Shown: positions 27,606 through 37,306 of the stretch, piece after piece | Layout: each line of letters begins with the position of its first letter | How positions within the stretch are numbered: the stretch's first letter is position 1 | NCBI GenBank assembly: GCA_025655595.1 | Contig: JAHXIO010000006.1 | Location: 496,001 to 560,000 of the forward strand | From: Candidatus Thiodiazotropha sp. (ex Monitilora ramsayi) | GTDB taxonomy: Bacteria; Pseudomonadota; Gammaproteobacteria; Chromatiales; Chromatiaceae | Direction of reading: 5' to 3' | DNA length: 64,000 bases | Notes under the pieces: generated by a model | What the model was told of the DNA's origin: nothing | Databases searched by the model: none | The model's input: the letters and a program-made list of their open reading frames with translations, nothing else | Translations under genes and position numbers: made by a program

Positions 27606-27992
27606 ATGGCATACAGCGATAAGGTTCTGGATCACTATGAGAATCCCCGCAATGTCGGTACATTCGACAACGATGATAACTCCGTTGGTACCGGTATGGT
27701 CGGCGCACCCGCCTGTGGCGATGTAATGCGTCTGCAGATCAAGGTCAGTGACGCCGGGGTGATTGAAGATGCCCGCTTCAAGACGTACGGCTGCGGTTCC
27801 GCGATTGCGTCAAGCAGCCTGCTCACGGAGTGGGTCAAGGGTAAGACGCTGGAAGAGGCGCAACAGATCAAGAATTCTGAGATTGCCGAGGAGCTCGCGC
27901 TGCCACCCGTTAAGGTGCACTGTTCGGTGCTGGCAGAAGACGCCATCAAAGCCGCAATTAAGGATTATTCTGAAAAGAAGCCGAAATCTTGA
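27606..27992 (+). CDS. iscU: Fe-S cluster scaffold protein IscU
   Basis: The product has 128 residues. The three cluster cysteines are in GAPACGD, YGCGSAIASSS and KVHCSVLAED. The LPPVK motif recognised by HscA is present (ALPPVKVHC). The scaffold receives iron and sulfur from IscS and passes [2Fe-2S] clusters on with HscA/HscB. It starts 26 bases after iscS with a clear AGGT site. Confidence 0.98.
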   Translation: MAYSDKVLDHYENPRNVGTFDNDDNSVGTGMVGAPACGDVMRLQIKVSDAGVIEDARFKTYGCGSAIASSSLLTEWVKGKTLEEAQQIKNSEIAEELALPPVKVHCSVLAEDAIKAAIKDYSEKKPKS

Positions 27993-28033
27993 GGCGGATT
28001 GGGTCAGTGTTGGAGTTTCGATAGAGCAGAGAT

Positions 28034-28357
28034 ATGAGTATCACAATCACAGAAGCGGCAGCCAAGCACGTTAAAACCTTCCTGGATAATCGGGGCAAAG
28101 GTGTTGGTATCAGGCTTGCTGTAAGGACATCTGGCTGCTCCGGTATGGCGTATGAAATGGAGTTTGTCGACCAACTGGAGGACGAAGACGTAGTCTTCGA
28201 GGGTCATGGCGTCAAGGTTGTGGTCGATCCCAAGAGCCTTGTCTACCTGGACGGGACCGAAGTCGACTTTACGCGGGAAGGTCTGAATGAGGGCTTCAAG
28301 TTCAATAATCCCAACGTAAAGAGTGAATGCGGTTGCGGTGAGAGCTTTGGGGTCTGA
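28034..28357 (+). CDS. iscA: A-type Fe-S carrier IscA
   Basis: The 107-residue product has the three conserved cysteines of the HesB/IscA family ([14 protein letters not shown] and SECGCGESF). It carries clusters or iron from IscU to target enzymes. The gene is in the usual place after iscU. An intrinsic-terminator-like hairpin follows 35 bases downstream. Confidence 0.97.
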   Translation: MSITITEAAAKHVKTFLDNRGKGVGIRLAVRTSGCSGMAYEMEFVDQLEDEDVVFEGHGVKVVVDPKSLVYLDGTEVDFTREGLNEGFKFNNPNVKSECGCGESFGV

Positions 28358-28391
28358 TCGGGTACGATAGACGTTACATTCTGAATGAGAG

Positions 28392-28419
28392 ACGGCTGCC
28401 CGATGGTGGCCGTTTTTTT
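28392..28419 (+). terminator. Intrinsic terminator between iscA and hscB
   Basis: ACGGCTGCC at 28392-28400 pairs along its whole length with GGTGGCCGT at 28405-28413 around a CGAT loop (two G-U pairs included), and a run of seven T follows at 28413-28419. This is the classical form of an intrinsic terminator. It lies inside the operon and ends four bases before the hscB ATG, which has no ordinary Shine-Dalgarno. It may reduce expression of hscBA-fdx-iscX relative to iscRSUA or act as an attenuator. Confidence 0.65.
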
Positions 28420-28423
28420 CGAT

Positions 28424-28972
28424 ATGCTGGATTTTTCGAAAAACTACTTTGAACTCTTTGGGCTGCCGGTAGGCTATATCGTCGATACCGCTGCCCTGTC
28501 GGATCGCTATCGCGACCTGCAACGGATCGTCCACCCGGACCGTTTTGCGAATGCGCCCGATCAGGAGCGTCGTCTTTCGGTACAGGGAGCGTCGCTCATC
28601 AATGAGGCATACGATACGCTGAAAGATCCGGTCGCCAGAGGCGGTTATCTCCTTTCACTGCATGGTGTGGATATGGATGCCCTGAATGAGTCCACCCAGG
28701 ATATGGGTTTTCTGATGCAACAGATGGAGTTGCGTGAAGAGCTCGAATCGGTAAGAGGGCAGGATGATCCCTATGAGGCTGTTCTAGACATCAGTTCACG
28801 GGTCAATAAGCAGATTACTAGCCTGGTAGGACAGATGGCCGTTCAGTTCGAGACGCCAACTAACGATCAGCTGGAGGCTGCGAGAGAGATACTGCGTAAG
28901 ATGCGTTTTTTACAGAAGCTGCGTAGTGAAGCGGAAGCGGTGGCTGCCGAGCTCGAGGATGAATTGAATTGA
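28424..28972 (+). CDS. hscB: Fe-S assembly co-chaperone HscB
   Basis: The start MLDFSKNYFELFGLP at 28424 matches HscB N-termini; an earlier ATG at 28385 would place the terminator hairpin inside the gene and add no family sequence. The 182-residue product has the J-domain HPD motif (QRIVHPDRFANA) and the C-terminal three-helix domain that binds IscU (MQQMELREELESV; KMRFLQKLRSEAE). HscB delivers IscU to HscA. The region before the ATG is T-rich and has no visible Shine-Dalgarno. Confidence 0.94.
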   Translation: MLDFSKNYFELFGLPVGYIVDTAALSDRYRDLQRIVHPDRFANAPDQERRLSVQGASLINEAYDTLKDPVARGGYLLSLHGVDMDALNESTQDMGFLMQQMELREELESVRGQDDPYEAVLDISSRVNKQITSLVGQMAVQFETPTNDQLEAAREILRKMRFLQKLRSEAEAVAAELEDELN

Positions 28973-29054
28973 GCGAAATAGATTCCACTGCCTGTTCAGG
29001 GTGGGGACGAGATTATCATCGGCGAGACCGATCACTTTATGAACCGATAAGTCA

Positions 29055-30926
29055 ATGGCACTTTTACAGATAGCGGAGCCCGGGCAGTCCCAGGCGCCTC
29101 ACCAACATAAACTTGCTGCCGGTATCGATCTGGGTACTACCAACTCATTGGTCGCCAGTGTCAGAAGTGGACAGGCTGAGACCTTACCGGATGCCGAGGG
29201 GCATCATCTTCTGCCCTCAGTCGTCCGTTACAGAACCGATGGTATCGATGTTGGACGCAAGGCCAAGGCGGGAGAGGCCGCCGATCCGCTGAATACGATT
29301 TCATCTGCCAAGCGACTGATAGGTCGGGGTGTGCAGGATATCAAGACCCTGGGGAACCAACTGCCTTATCGGTTTATTCAAGAGCATACCGCCGTGCCGC
29401 GCATCCAGACGGTGGCGGGAGATATCAGCCCGATAGAGGTCTCCGCCGAGGTGCTTAAGGTACTCTCCGATCGAGCCGAGGAGACGTTGGGTGGTGAGCT
29501 CTCAGGGGTGGTGATCACCGTGCCGGCCTATTTTGATGAAGCCCAGCGGCAGGCTACCAAGGATGCAGCGAAGCTTGCCGGTCTGCATGTTTTCCGCCTG
29601 CTCAATGAGCCGACCGCGGCTGCTGTCGCCTATGGTCTGGATAAGAGAGCTGAAGGCATACACGCCATATACGATCTGGGTGGCGGGACATTCGATATCT
29701 CCATTCTGCGGCTCAATAAGGGCGTCTTTGAGGTGATGGCCACCGGCGGCGATTCGGCTCTGGGAGGAGATGACCTCGATCGTGTGGTTGCAGAATGGAT
29801 CATGCTGCAGGCCGAGATCATTGAGAGTACCGATCATGCTCTGCTGAAACGTTTGATGCGGGCTGCCTGTGAAGCGAAGGAGGCGCTGAGTAATGCGAAT
29901 TCGACCACAATAGACATTACTCTGGCTGATGGAAAAGTCTGGCAGACTGAACTCAATCGAGACACCTTCAATCAGCTTGTGGATCCCTTGATTAAAAAGA
30001 CGCTGATGGCATGCCGTCGTGCCGTGCGGGATGCCGGATTGACGCTGGATGAGGTGAATGAGGTTGTCATGGTGGGCGGTTCCACCCGCGTACCACGGGT
30101 ACGGGAAAAGGTGGGTGAACTGTTCGGCAGTCAGCCATTAGTGGATATTGATCCAGACCGGGTGGTCGCTGTTGGCGCAGCCATTCAGGCCGACATCCTG
30201 GCCGGCAATAAACCTGATGATGAGATGCTGTTGCTCGATGTGATTCCTCTCTCTCTCGGCATTGAGACCATGGGGGGTTTGAGCGAAAAGCTGATCAGTC
30301 GCAATACCACCATTCCGGTTGCCAGGGCACAGGAATTTACGACTTTTAAGGATGGACAGACAGCTATCGCGATTCATGTCGTACAGGGTGAGCGTGAGTT
30401 GGTATCGGACTGCCGGTCTCTTGCACGATTTGAACTGCGGGGGATTCCACCCATGGTTGCGGGAGCGGCGCGTATTCGCGTAACGCTTGAAGTGGATGCG
30501 GATGGTCTGCTGAACGTAAGTGCCAGGGAGATGAGCAGCGGCGTGCAGGCCAGTATCGAGGTTAAGCCGTCGTATGGTCTGACCGACAGCGAAATTGAGA
30601 CCATGCTGCGTGACTCGATTGCATACGCCAGCGATGACAAGCTGGCCCGCAGTTTACGGGAACAGCAGGTGGAAGCAGCGCGGACTATCGAAGCACTCGA
30701 GGCGGCATTGGCGGATGATGGAGATCGGTTGTTAAGCAGTGAAGAGAGAGTCAGGGTGGAGGCCGCCCTTGAAACACTGCGAGGGCTTTCCCAATCCAAC
30801 GATCAGAAGCAGATCAAACAGGGTATTGAGGAACTTGAGCGTGTTTGCGGCTTCTATGTGGAACGACGGATGAACCAGAGTGTCCAGCAGGCCATGTCGG
30901 GCCATAATGTAGAAGAGTTTAAGTAA
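29055..30926 (+). CDS. hscA: Fe-S assembly Hsp70-type chaperone HscA
   Basis: The product has 623 residues, the normal HscA length. The ATPase domain has [13 protein letters not shown], the phosphate loop [12 protein letters not shown] and [16 protein letters not shown]. The substrate-binding domain begins about residue 390 ([17 protein letters not shown]). HscA uses ATP to release clusters from IscU through the LPPVK motif. It is separated from hscB by an 82-base gap without apparent signals. Confidence 0.97.
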   Translation: MALLQIAEPGQSQAPHQHKLAAGIDLGTTNSLVASVRSGQAETLPDAEGHHLLPSVVRYRTDGIDVGRKAKAGEAADPLNTISSAKRLIGRGVQDIKTLGNQLPYRFIQEHTAVPRIQTVAGDISPIEVSAEVLKVLSDRAEETLGGELSGVVITVPAYFDEAQRQATKDAAKLAGLHVFRLLNEPTAAAVAYGLDKRAEGIHAIYDLGGGTFDISILRLNKGVFEVMATGGDSALGGDDLDRVVAEWIMLQAEIIESTDHALLKRLMRAACEAKEALSNANSTTIDITLADGKVWQTELNRDTFNQLVDPLIKKTLMACRRAVRDAGLTLDEVNEVVMVGGSTRVPRVREKVGELFGSQPLVDIDPDRVVAVGAAIQADILAGNKPDDEMLLLDVIPLSLGIETMGGLSEKLISRNTTIPVARAQEFTTFKDGQTAIAIHVVQGERELVSDCRSLARFELRGIPPMVAGAARIRVTLEVDADGLLNVSAREMSSGVQASIEVKPSYGLTDSEIETMLRDSIAYASDDKLARSLREQQVEAARTIEALEAALADDGDRLLSSEERVRVEAALETLRGLSQSNDQKQIKQGIEELERVCGFYVERRMNQSVQQAMSGHNVEEFK

Positions 30927-30949
30927 CACTAGAATCGGATAAGCAGCAC

Positions 30950-31288
30950 ATGCCACACATCATCTTTCTCCCCCATGAAGAGATCTGTCCCGAAGGCGCC
31001 GCCTTCGAAGCGGAGCCGGGCATCACCATCTGTGACGCGGCCCTCAGTCACGGTATTGAAATTGAACACGCCTGCGAAAAATCCTGCGCCTGTACTACCT
31101 GCCATGTGATTATTCGCGAAGGATTCGATTCTCTGGATGATGCTGAGGAGACAGAGGAGGATATGCTCGACAAGGCCTGGGGCCTTGAGCCCGAGTCGCG
31201 TCTCAGTTGTCAGGCGCTCGTCGGGGATGAGGATCTTGTGATTGAGATCCCCAAATACACGATCAATATGGTGTCGGAACATCATTGA
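30950..31288 (+). CDS. fdx: [2Fe-2S] ferredoxin of the Isc system
   Basis: The 112-residue adrenodoxin-type ferredoxin has the cluster ligands in CEKSCACTTCHV (three cysteines) and the last in RLSCQALVGDED. It supplies electrons for sulfur reduction during cluster assembly. The gene follows hscA by 24 bases. The extra Cys in SCACTTC is also typical of Isc ferredoxins. Confidence 0.96.
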   Translation: MPHIIFLPHEEICPEGAAFEAEPGITICDAALSHGIEIEHACEKSCACTTCHVIIREGFDSLDDAEETEEDMLDKAWGLEPESRLSCQALVGDEDLVIEIPKYTINMVSEHH

Positions 31289-31301
31289 ACAGGAGACTGT
31301 C

Positions 31302-31502
31302 ATGGGACTGAAATGGGTCGATTCCCTGGATATTGCCATTGCACTTGATGAGGCCTACCCTGATACGGATCCTCGCGCGATAAACTTTGTCGACCTGCGT
31401 GACTGGGTTGTTGCGCTGAGTGAATTTGACGACGATCCGCACCATTCAGGTGAGAAGATCCTGGAAGCTATTCAGGCTGCCTGGATCGAGGAGCGTGAGT
31501 AA
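31302..31502 (+). CDS. iscX: Fe-S assembly protein IscX
   Basis: The ATG at 31302 has AGGAG seven bases upstream and gives a 66-residue protein of the right size, starting MGLKWVDSLDIAIAL. The acidic DLRDWVVALSEFDDDP region is typical. IscX binds IscS and modulates desulfurase activity and iron delivery. It is the last gene of the isc operon and converges with the sortase-system kinase after a 15-base gap. Confidence 0.95.
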   Translation: MGLKWVDSLDIAIALDEAYPDTDPRAINFVDLRDWVVALSEFDDDPHHSGEKILEAIQAAWIEERE

Positions 31503-31517
31503 TACTCTCACGGTCTA

Positions 31518-33593
31518 TTAGCTGTCGGTCCGCTTCTCAGCCGGCAGGGTCAGAAAAAAACTGACGCCATCACTACGATTCTCTGCGCTTGCCTCGCCGC
31601 CATGAAACTGCGCTATCAGTTTCACCAGGTAGAGACCGAGTCCCAGATGGGGTTCAGTATCCCGGGTCTCCCGGATAGAAACCATGGATTGAAAGAGAGA
31701 CGCCTGCATCTCTGCGGGCAGAAGCGGTCCCTGATTGGTGACGCTGATGCTAATCTGTTGATCGTTATTCTGACTGAGCTCCATCCGAATCGGAGTTGAT
31801 GGAGTATGAAAATCGACCGCATTTCCCACTAGCTTATCCACGGCCTGACTGATCAACTCCGGGGCTGCAAGTGCTTGCAGTTCTTGTGCGCTACTGTGGC
31901 ATTCAAACGCTATGGATGGATGAGTCGATCTGTAGCCCTCGCACAGGGAGTGAAAAAGTCCGCTCATGTCGACTGGAGACAACTCAGCACCCTGTAATGC
32001 CTGTTCCAGCCGGGTCGCCTCCCGGAGGCGGTTAAGTATCATCTGTAACCGGTTTGTACCTTCCAGCGCCCGTTCCGAGTAGCGAGTACGGGACGCTGGA
32101 TCATCGTCGCTCTGTATGTTTTCCAGTGACGATTGCACCATTGCCAGGGGGGTGCGGAATTCATGGGCAAGTTTTGAAGCCATGCTTTCGAGATATTGGT
32201 TATAAGCTTGCAGTCGCTTCAGCACGCTGGAGAAGCTTCGCTCCAGATCCCCCAGTTCATCAATGTTTTTCGTTGGGTTTACTGTACCGACAACCCGCCC
32301 GTCTTGGCTGACTGCTTGATTGAATTTTTGTCTCAGGCGGGTGATGCGCCGTGTCAGGTAGGTGGCAAGGAGTAATAGTGTCCCCCCGGTAATGAGGAAT
32401 AGGGCCAAGGTATAGATCAGCAGGCGTTCCAGTGCCTGTTGCTGTAAAAAGAGAATGGCATGGGTTGTCTCTTCGACCAAAACGGCCCCAGCGGGTTGCT
32501 CGGTGGAGAAAAGGGGATAAGCGGCTGAGAGAATTACGCTGTGTGAACGGCTTGAACGATATCGATGGACCGCAGTTTCGCCACCGAGCGCCTGGCGGAT
32601 CTCAGGGCCGTCCATACGTCCGGCATGTTCCCTGAGATGTCCGCCTGCCACCGACTGATCGACCAGCAGTTTGGTGAGGAGACGGTTTACCAGCGATTGT
32701 TTTGTCACCGCGGGAGGTGTCAGATTTCCATGTCTGCCGACTACCTGTCTGTGCCGGTTGAGAATGGTGTAACGATAGGCATTGCTGTCGAGCCCCTGCA
32801 GCAGTCTAGCGCTGGGCAGAGATGGCATGACCAGCCTGGCCAGGCTCGGATTTGTCCGCCAGCCGGAAGTGGCGGCGATACTTGTGGCTTGTTCACCTCG
32901 AACATCTTTGTCGATCACAGCCAGGGAGAGTTGTTGCCTGATCATGGCCAATGGAATCCTGAGTTCAACACGATATCCATCCTGGATCTCCTGCCATTCA
33001 CCGCGGATGGCCGGTTCGTTCTGCATGGTGTCTGCACGTTGTACACGGATCCAGCCGGGTGCGGATGTGCCCAGCAGATATTGCCTGTGCTTCGTACCTT
33101 GGCCGGGTAGCACCAATATCAGATGGTCTCCAGACGTCAGTGGGCCTTCAGCACTGGGGTAGACGGGTGTTTTATCGGTTACTGTCAGTAGAAGATAGAG
33201 ATTGTCAGCATGATATCCGGCCAGAAGTTCAAAACTCACAGCATCGGTTGACGTCGCACTTGCATGATACCGATGGGCCTGTGTGAGCAGGCTGTCCCAC
33301 TCTTCCGCATATCCGTCGGTTACCGGCGCATTTTTAAGTGCATGAACGTAGAGGCTGGCTTGGTCTGACTGCGCCGCCGAGTACAGGCTCTCACGCTCTT
33401 CTTGCGTTAAGCGATCAGCCAAAAGGTTGGAGACGATTTCGGCACGACTCAGAAGCAGGTTAGCTTGAGCCTGGCGGAGCGCATCCTCGATTTCGAGCAG
33501 ATATCGATAGCCTATCCAGGGGATCACCAGAAGGGTGAGAGAGGCAACCAGCAATTTGAACCGGAGAGAGTGAATGAAGTGGGACAAGGTCAA
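31518..33593 (-). CDS. pdsS: Sensor histidine kinase of the proteobacterial dedicated sortase system
   Basis: The product has 691 residues. TM1 is at about 13-32 (KLLVASLTLLVIPWIGYRYL) and TM2 at about 390-412. Between them is a large periplasmic sensor domain of about 350 residues. A HAMP-like linker follows, then the dimerisation box with His477 (KLAHEFRTPLAMVQS) and an ATPase domain ending HLGLGLYLVKLIAQFHGG. It overlaps the response-regulator gene by ATGA. The pairing with a regulator and, 8 kb away, a sortase and its target identifies the Pds two-component system. The stimulus is unknown. Confidence 0.85.
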   Translation of the reverse strand: MTLSHFIHSLRFKLLVASLTLLVIPWIGYRYLLEIEDALRQAQANLLLSRAEIVSNLLADRLTQEERESLYSAAQSDQASLYVHALKNAPVTDGYAEEWDSLLTQAHRYHASATSTDAVSFELLAGYHADNLYLLLTVTDKTPVYPSAEGPLTSGDHLILVLPGQGTKHRQYLLGTSAPGWIRVQRADTMQNEPAIRGEWQEIQDGYRVELRIPLAMIRQQLSLAVIDKDVRGEQATSIAATSGWRTNPSLARLVMPSLPSARLLQGLDSNAYRYTILNRHRQVVGRHGNLTPPAVTKQSLVNRLLTKLLVDQSVAGGHLREHAGRMDGPEIRQALGGETAVHRYRSSRSHSVILSAAYPLFSTEQPAGAVLVEETTHAILFLQQQALERLLIYTLALFLITGGTLLLLATYLTRRITRLRQKFNQAVSQDGRVVGTVNPTKNIDELGDLERSFSSVLKRLQAYNQYLESMASKLAHEFRTPLAMVQSSLENIQSDDDPASRTRYSERALEGTNRLQMILNRLREATRLEQALQGAELSPVDMSGLFHSLCEGYRSTHPSIAFECHSSAQELQALAAPELISQAVDKLVGNAVDFHTPSTPIRMELSQNNDQQISISVTNQGPLLPAEMQASLFQSMVSIRETRDTEPHLGLGLYLVKLIAQFHGGEASAENRSDGVSFFLTLPAEKRTDS

Positions 33594-34282
33594 TGTCTCC
33601 AGCGATATCCGGCACCGTAGACAGATTCGATATGGTCGAAATCCGGATCGATCTCCTGAAACTTCCTGCGGATGCGCTTGATATGGGAACTGACACTGGC
33701 CTCGTCGACATAGATGCGGGCCTCTTCCATCAAATGGTTACGGCTGCGAACGTGTCCCGGTCGCCTGGCCAGTGCGTGCACCATCCAGAATTCAGTCACC
33801 GTCAGCGTGATCGGCTTTTCCATCCACTGCACTATGAGTTGGTCCGTATCCAGCAGGAGTGCCCCACAGGTGAACAGTGCCGGCTTCGGTTGTGCTTGGG
33901 TCATTGCCTCCTGACGGCGAAAGAGGGCGGCAATGCGAGCTGCAAGATGGGGCAGACTGATCTCTTTTGTCAGGTAGTCGTCAGCTCCTAGTCGCAAACC
34001 TGCCACAGTATCGAAGTCACTGTCCCGTGCGGTAAGAAAAATAATGGGTAGTGTGGCTGAACGGGCGCGTAACTCCCGACAAAGTTCGAAGCCCCCGTCG
34101 ATATCGTCACTCAGGCCGATGTCGAGAATCACCAAATCAGGCAAACGTGTCTCGAAAGCGCCCAGGGCGGCCTGCCTTGAGGCATAGCCGGCAACTCTGT
34201 ACCCCTGACGTTGCAGGTAGTCGCTGTAGTTGTCGCGAATCACCGCTTCATCTTCGATTATTGCAATTTCTCTGCTGGCCAC
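33590..34282 (-). CDS. pdsR: Response regulator of the proteobacterial dedicated sortase system
   Basis: A GTG at 34282 is preferred; it gives MASREIAIIEDEAVIRDNYS, the standard receiver start, and 230 residues. An ATG at 34336 would add 18 residues without homology. The receiver has the acidic pair IIEDE, the phosphoacceptor Asp in LVILDIGLSDDIDGGFE and the lysine in DDYLTKEISLP. A winged-helix OmpR/PhoB DNA-binding domain follows (SSHIKRIRRKFQEI). The phrase GGFELCRELRA is characteristic of the Pds regulators as I recall. It probably controls pdsO, the target and the sortase. Confidence 0.85.
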   Translation of the reverse strand: MASREIAIIEDEAVIRDNYSDYLQRQGYRVAGYASRQAALGAFETRLPDLVILDIGLSDDIDGGFELCRELRARSATLPIIFLTARDSDFDTVAGLRLGADDYLTKEISLPHLAARIAALFRRQEAMTQAQPKPALFTCGALLLDTDQLIVQWMEKPITLTVTEFWMVHALARRPGHVRSRNHLMEEARIYVDEASVSSHIKRIRRKFQEIDPDFDHIESVYGAGYRWRH

Positions 34283-34364
34283 GTGTGCAATTTTGGTTAT
34301 CGATCTGGTCAATGAGATCAGATTGGGTATGGGCAATGCCTTGCTCAGGCAAGCATTTTAGCAC

Positions 34365-37286
34365 TCAGCCGTGATCGAGCACAGTTGCCACAGCGTTTCC
34401 CCTTCCAGAGGCAACAGGGATTTCAGGGGATGGTCTGCCAATGTGATAACCTTGCGCATAGATTACCCCCATATCTGACAGCAGCCGTAGAGTGGGTTCA
34501 TCCTCGACAAACTCGGCAATGGTCTCCTTGCCCAGAGCTGTGGCCATATCGGTCAACGCCTTTACGAAAACCTGGTCTTTTGTGTTGGTCGGTAACTGTT
34601 TTATGAATGAGCCGTCGATCTTCACAATGTCGAGGGGGAGTTCTCGCAAGTAGTAGAAAGAGGAGAAACCCACACCGAAATCGTCCAGCGCAAATCGACA
34701 GCCGAGCGTCTGCAGTTCCGTCATCAATCGCTCGGCGGCATTGACATCTGCCAGCGCAGCTGTCTCGGTCAGTTCGAACACAAGTTGTCCCGGATCCACT
34801 TGGCTGTCATTGAGCATCTGTGTCAGCTGTTGCAGGAGTTGCGGGTCGTCTATGACTCTGCCCGAGAGGTTGATCGAAAGATTGATCGGCTTAGCCAATG
34901 ACTGCATGGTCGATAACTTTTCAATCGACGCACGCAAGACATAACGATTAATAGGATGTATCAGGCCCGTGCGTTCGGCCACAGAGATAAACTCGCCTGG
35001 CATTATGAGGGAGCCATCCTTTTCAATCATCCTGATCAGCACCTCGTAGTGTGAGATCTCACCGCTTTCGATATGCATGATGGGTTGGAAATGTAGGATA
35101 AAGCGCTCTTCCGCCAGCGCTTGTTCAATCTTCTGTTTCCAGGTCACTTTTGCACTCATCTGCTCACGTGCTTGCTCACTGGGTGTGAAGAGATGCCATC
35201 TGTCTCTACCGGCTTCCTTTGCCTGGTACATGGCCAGATCGGCGTTGGATAGCAGTTCCTGATAATTACTGCCGTGTTCCGGGTATGTCACAATGCCGAT
35301 ACTGGCGGAAACCCGGTAGCTGCGTCCCTTGAGGGGTAGAGAGACCTGCTTGAGTTCATGCAAGAGCTTGTCGGTGAATTGTATCGCGCTGTTGCTGTCC
35401 GACTCCGGGATGACGATGGCGAACTCATCGCCCCCCAGTCGTGCAATCAGATCGCTGGTGCGTGTCACTTCACGCAGTTTTTTGGCGACGATCTGAAGTA
35501 AGGCGTCACCTGCCTGGTGTCCGCTTGAGTCGTTGATGTATTTAAAGTGATCAAGGTCCAGAAAGATCAGCGAAGTATGATGATGATAGCGTTCCGCCAG
35601 TGTCAGGATCTTCTCGAACTCGATTTGGAAATTCCGCCGATTGTAGAGTTCAGTTAGTGGGTCATGACCAGCCAGCCAGGTCAGTCTCTGCTTAGCGACT
35701 TCCCGGTCTGTGATATCGAGTCCAACTGAGAGAAGGATGGGTACATTGGGATAGGGTTTGCCCGGCAGGTGGGAGTGGATCCAGGAGATGGTCCGTTTAT
35801 TTCCGTCTGCTGAGATGGAGCTGGCATCGTGTTGGTAAGAGCTGACCATACCGATTTTTATGCGTGTCAGAGCATGTTGAAGCGCGTCGTTGTCGCCGTT
35901 GCCCATAAAGCTGTCACTGAAGTATCTCGATCCGCGATGATAGTTCCTGACACCGATGAAATCTCTGCCTTCTTCATTAATAGTCAAGATAGTGCCGTCA
36001 CAATCCTGGGTCAGTATGATGACCTGGGCACTGTTCATGATGGCGGTCAGAAAATCCCGTTCTGATGAGAGCTCCTCACTGTGTTTGACGAGGCGTTCTG
36101 TTTGGTCTTTAACCTCTTGATTGAGCCGTTCAAGCGTATGAGTGAGATCAATGGCAGAGTCCCCGGCGATGTCTATCTCATCCTGGAACCATGAACGGTG
36201 CTTGTTGGTAAGTTTATCCCTGACCTGATTGAAGGCGTTCTTCGCCATCAGGGGCAGGCTGTCTGATATCAGCAACAGTCGCTTCAAAGGTTGCCTCAGT
36301 ATCAGCAACAGCAGTATTTCCGAAATAATAAATCCAGCCACGCCAATAAACACCGATTTTGCAGTAGCTGTCCGAATTTGTTTTACCACTGATGTGATAT
36401 CTGAAACGATAAGAAAGTCGGCTGAGATGATACCCGTGTCGCTGCTGGCTGGTACGAGAGACAATGTGTAGTGATGATCATCCAGGCTGCCGGTGAAGTC
36501 TCGTGTGATGAGTGACTTCATGTCGATTTGATGGGTAAAGTCATCCAGTAGAGGCATGAGATGGTTCATGTTGCTGGCGGCAGCAATGTAACGTTTCCAC
36601 TCTCTCAGATATCGAGAATTACCCGCAAGACTGTTGAGCTCCTTGGGTTTACTGATAACCGCTATATCTGCCTTAGCGAGCTCGGTGAATTCAATGACAA
36701 TATCCGCCAGCGATCGCCCCACCAGCAATACACCGGCTTTTTTGCCGTTATCAAGTAGCGGTACAGCTACGAACTGGCTACATCGTAAACCACAATGCAA
36801 CATGTTTAGCGGTAGCTCTGAGCTATTGACGGCGTTGACCAGATTTTTAAAGCTGCCGTTGTCGTATTGTTGAACCTGCCAGCTGAAAAGTCGTTCGTTG
36901 TACGGTGAAAAAAAGGATGCCTCTTCCAGCCCCCACTCCAGATCAAGTGTGAATGCGCTGTGCTCGAAGAAATGTTGCATCTTCTCAGCTAAAGGAATCT
37001 GGCGGGATGGCGAAGTCGCTATTGCCAGAGCAGGTATCATCTGAGCAATCTGTTCGAGTTTATAAAAACTCTTTTCCAGCAATGCCTTGACCTGTCGGGC
37101 CTGTTGTTCCCTGATCTGGAGCTGGTAGGTATGAAACAGCTGACGCTGTTCAAAGTAACCCATAGCCGCGAGGCCGGCATTGACTATCAGCAAGATTAAA
37201 CTGAATAGCAGAACGACTTTCCATTTCAAGCTGAAGAAGCGAGGGCTTCTTTGATTGGCGTTTGGTGTCATCCTTTGGCGTTCCAT
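34365..37286 (-). CDS. Membrane sensor diguanylate cyclase/phosphodiesterase (PAS-GGDEF-EAL)
   Basis: This 973-residue protein has TM1 at about 23-45, a periplasmic sensor domain of about 260 residues, TM2 near 312-334 (SVFIGVAGFIISEILLLLI), a PAS domain, a GGDEF domain and an EAL domain. The GGDEF active site is intact (RLGGDEFAIVI). The EAL motif is EVL (HYEVLIRM), a tolerated variant; LTETA, LDDFGVG, DIVKIDGSF and AEFVE are present. It may therefore make or break c-di-GMP. It ends an operon with a PstS-like protein and a porin-like protein, which may supply the periplasmic signal. It lies between pdsR and pdsO. Confidence 0.88.
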   Translation of the reverse strand: MERQRMTPNANQRSPRFFSLKWKVVLLFSLILLIVNAGLAAMGYFEQRQLFHTYQLQIREQQARQVKALLEKSFYKLEQIAQMIPALAIATSPSRQIPLAEKMQHFFEHSAFTLDLEWGLEEASFFSPYNERLFSWQVQQYDNGSFKNLVNAVNSSELPLNMLHCGLRCSQFVAVPLLDNGKKAGVLLVGRSLADIVIEFTELAKADIAVISKPKELNSLAGNSRYLREWKRYIAAASNMNHLMPLLDDFTHQIDMKSLITRDFTGSLDDHHYTLSLVPASSDTGIISADFLIVSDITSVVKQIRTATAKSVFIGVAGFIISEILLLLILRQPLKRLLLISDSLPLMAKNAFNQVRDKLTNKHRSWFQDEIDIAGDSAIDLTHTLERLNQEVKDQTERLVKHSEELSSERDFLTAIMNSAQVIILTQDCDGTILTINEEGRDFIGVRNYHRGSRYFSDSFMGNGDNDALQHALTRIKIGMVSSYQHDASSISADGNKRTISWIHSHLPGKPYPNVPILLSVGLDITDREVAKQRLTWLAGHDPLTELYNRRNFQIEFEKILTLAERYHHHTSLIFLDLDHFKYINDSSGHQAGDALLQIVAKKLREVTRTSDLIARLGGDEFAIVIPESDSNSAIQFTDKLLHELKQVSLPLKGRSYRVSASIGIVTYPEHGSNYQELLSNADLAMYQAKEAGRDRWHLFTPSEQAREQMSAKVTWKQKIEQALAEERFILHFQPIMHIESGEISHYEVLIRMIEKDGSLIMPGEFISVAERTGLIHPINRYVLRASIEKLSTMQSLAKPINLSINLSGRVIDDPQLLQQLTQMLNDSQVDPGQLVFELTETAALADVNAAERLMTELQTLGCRFALDDFGVGFSSFYYLRELPLDIVKIDGSFIKQLPTNTKDQVFVKALTDMATALGKETIAEFVEDEPTLRLLSDMGVIYAQGYHIGRPSPEIPVASGRGNAVATVLDHG

Positions 37287-37306
37287 GACAGTCTATGAAT
37301 TGTTGT

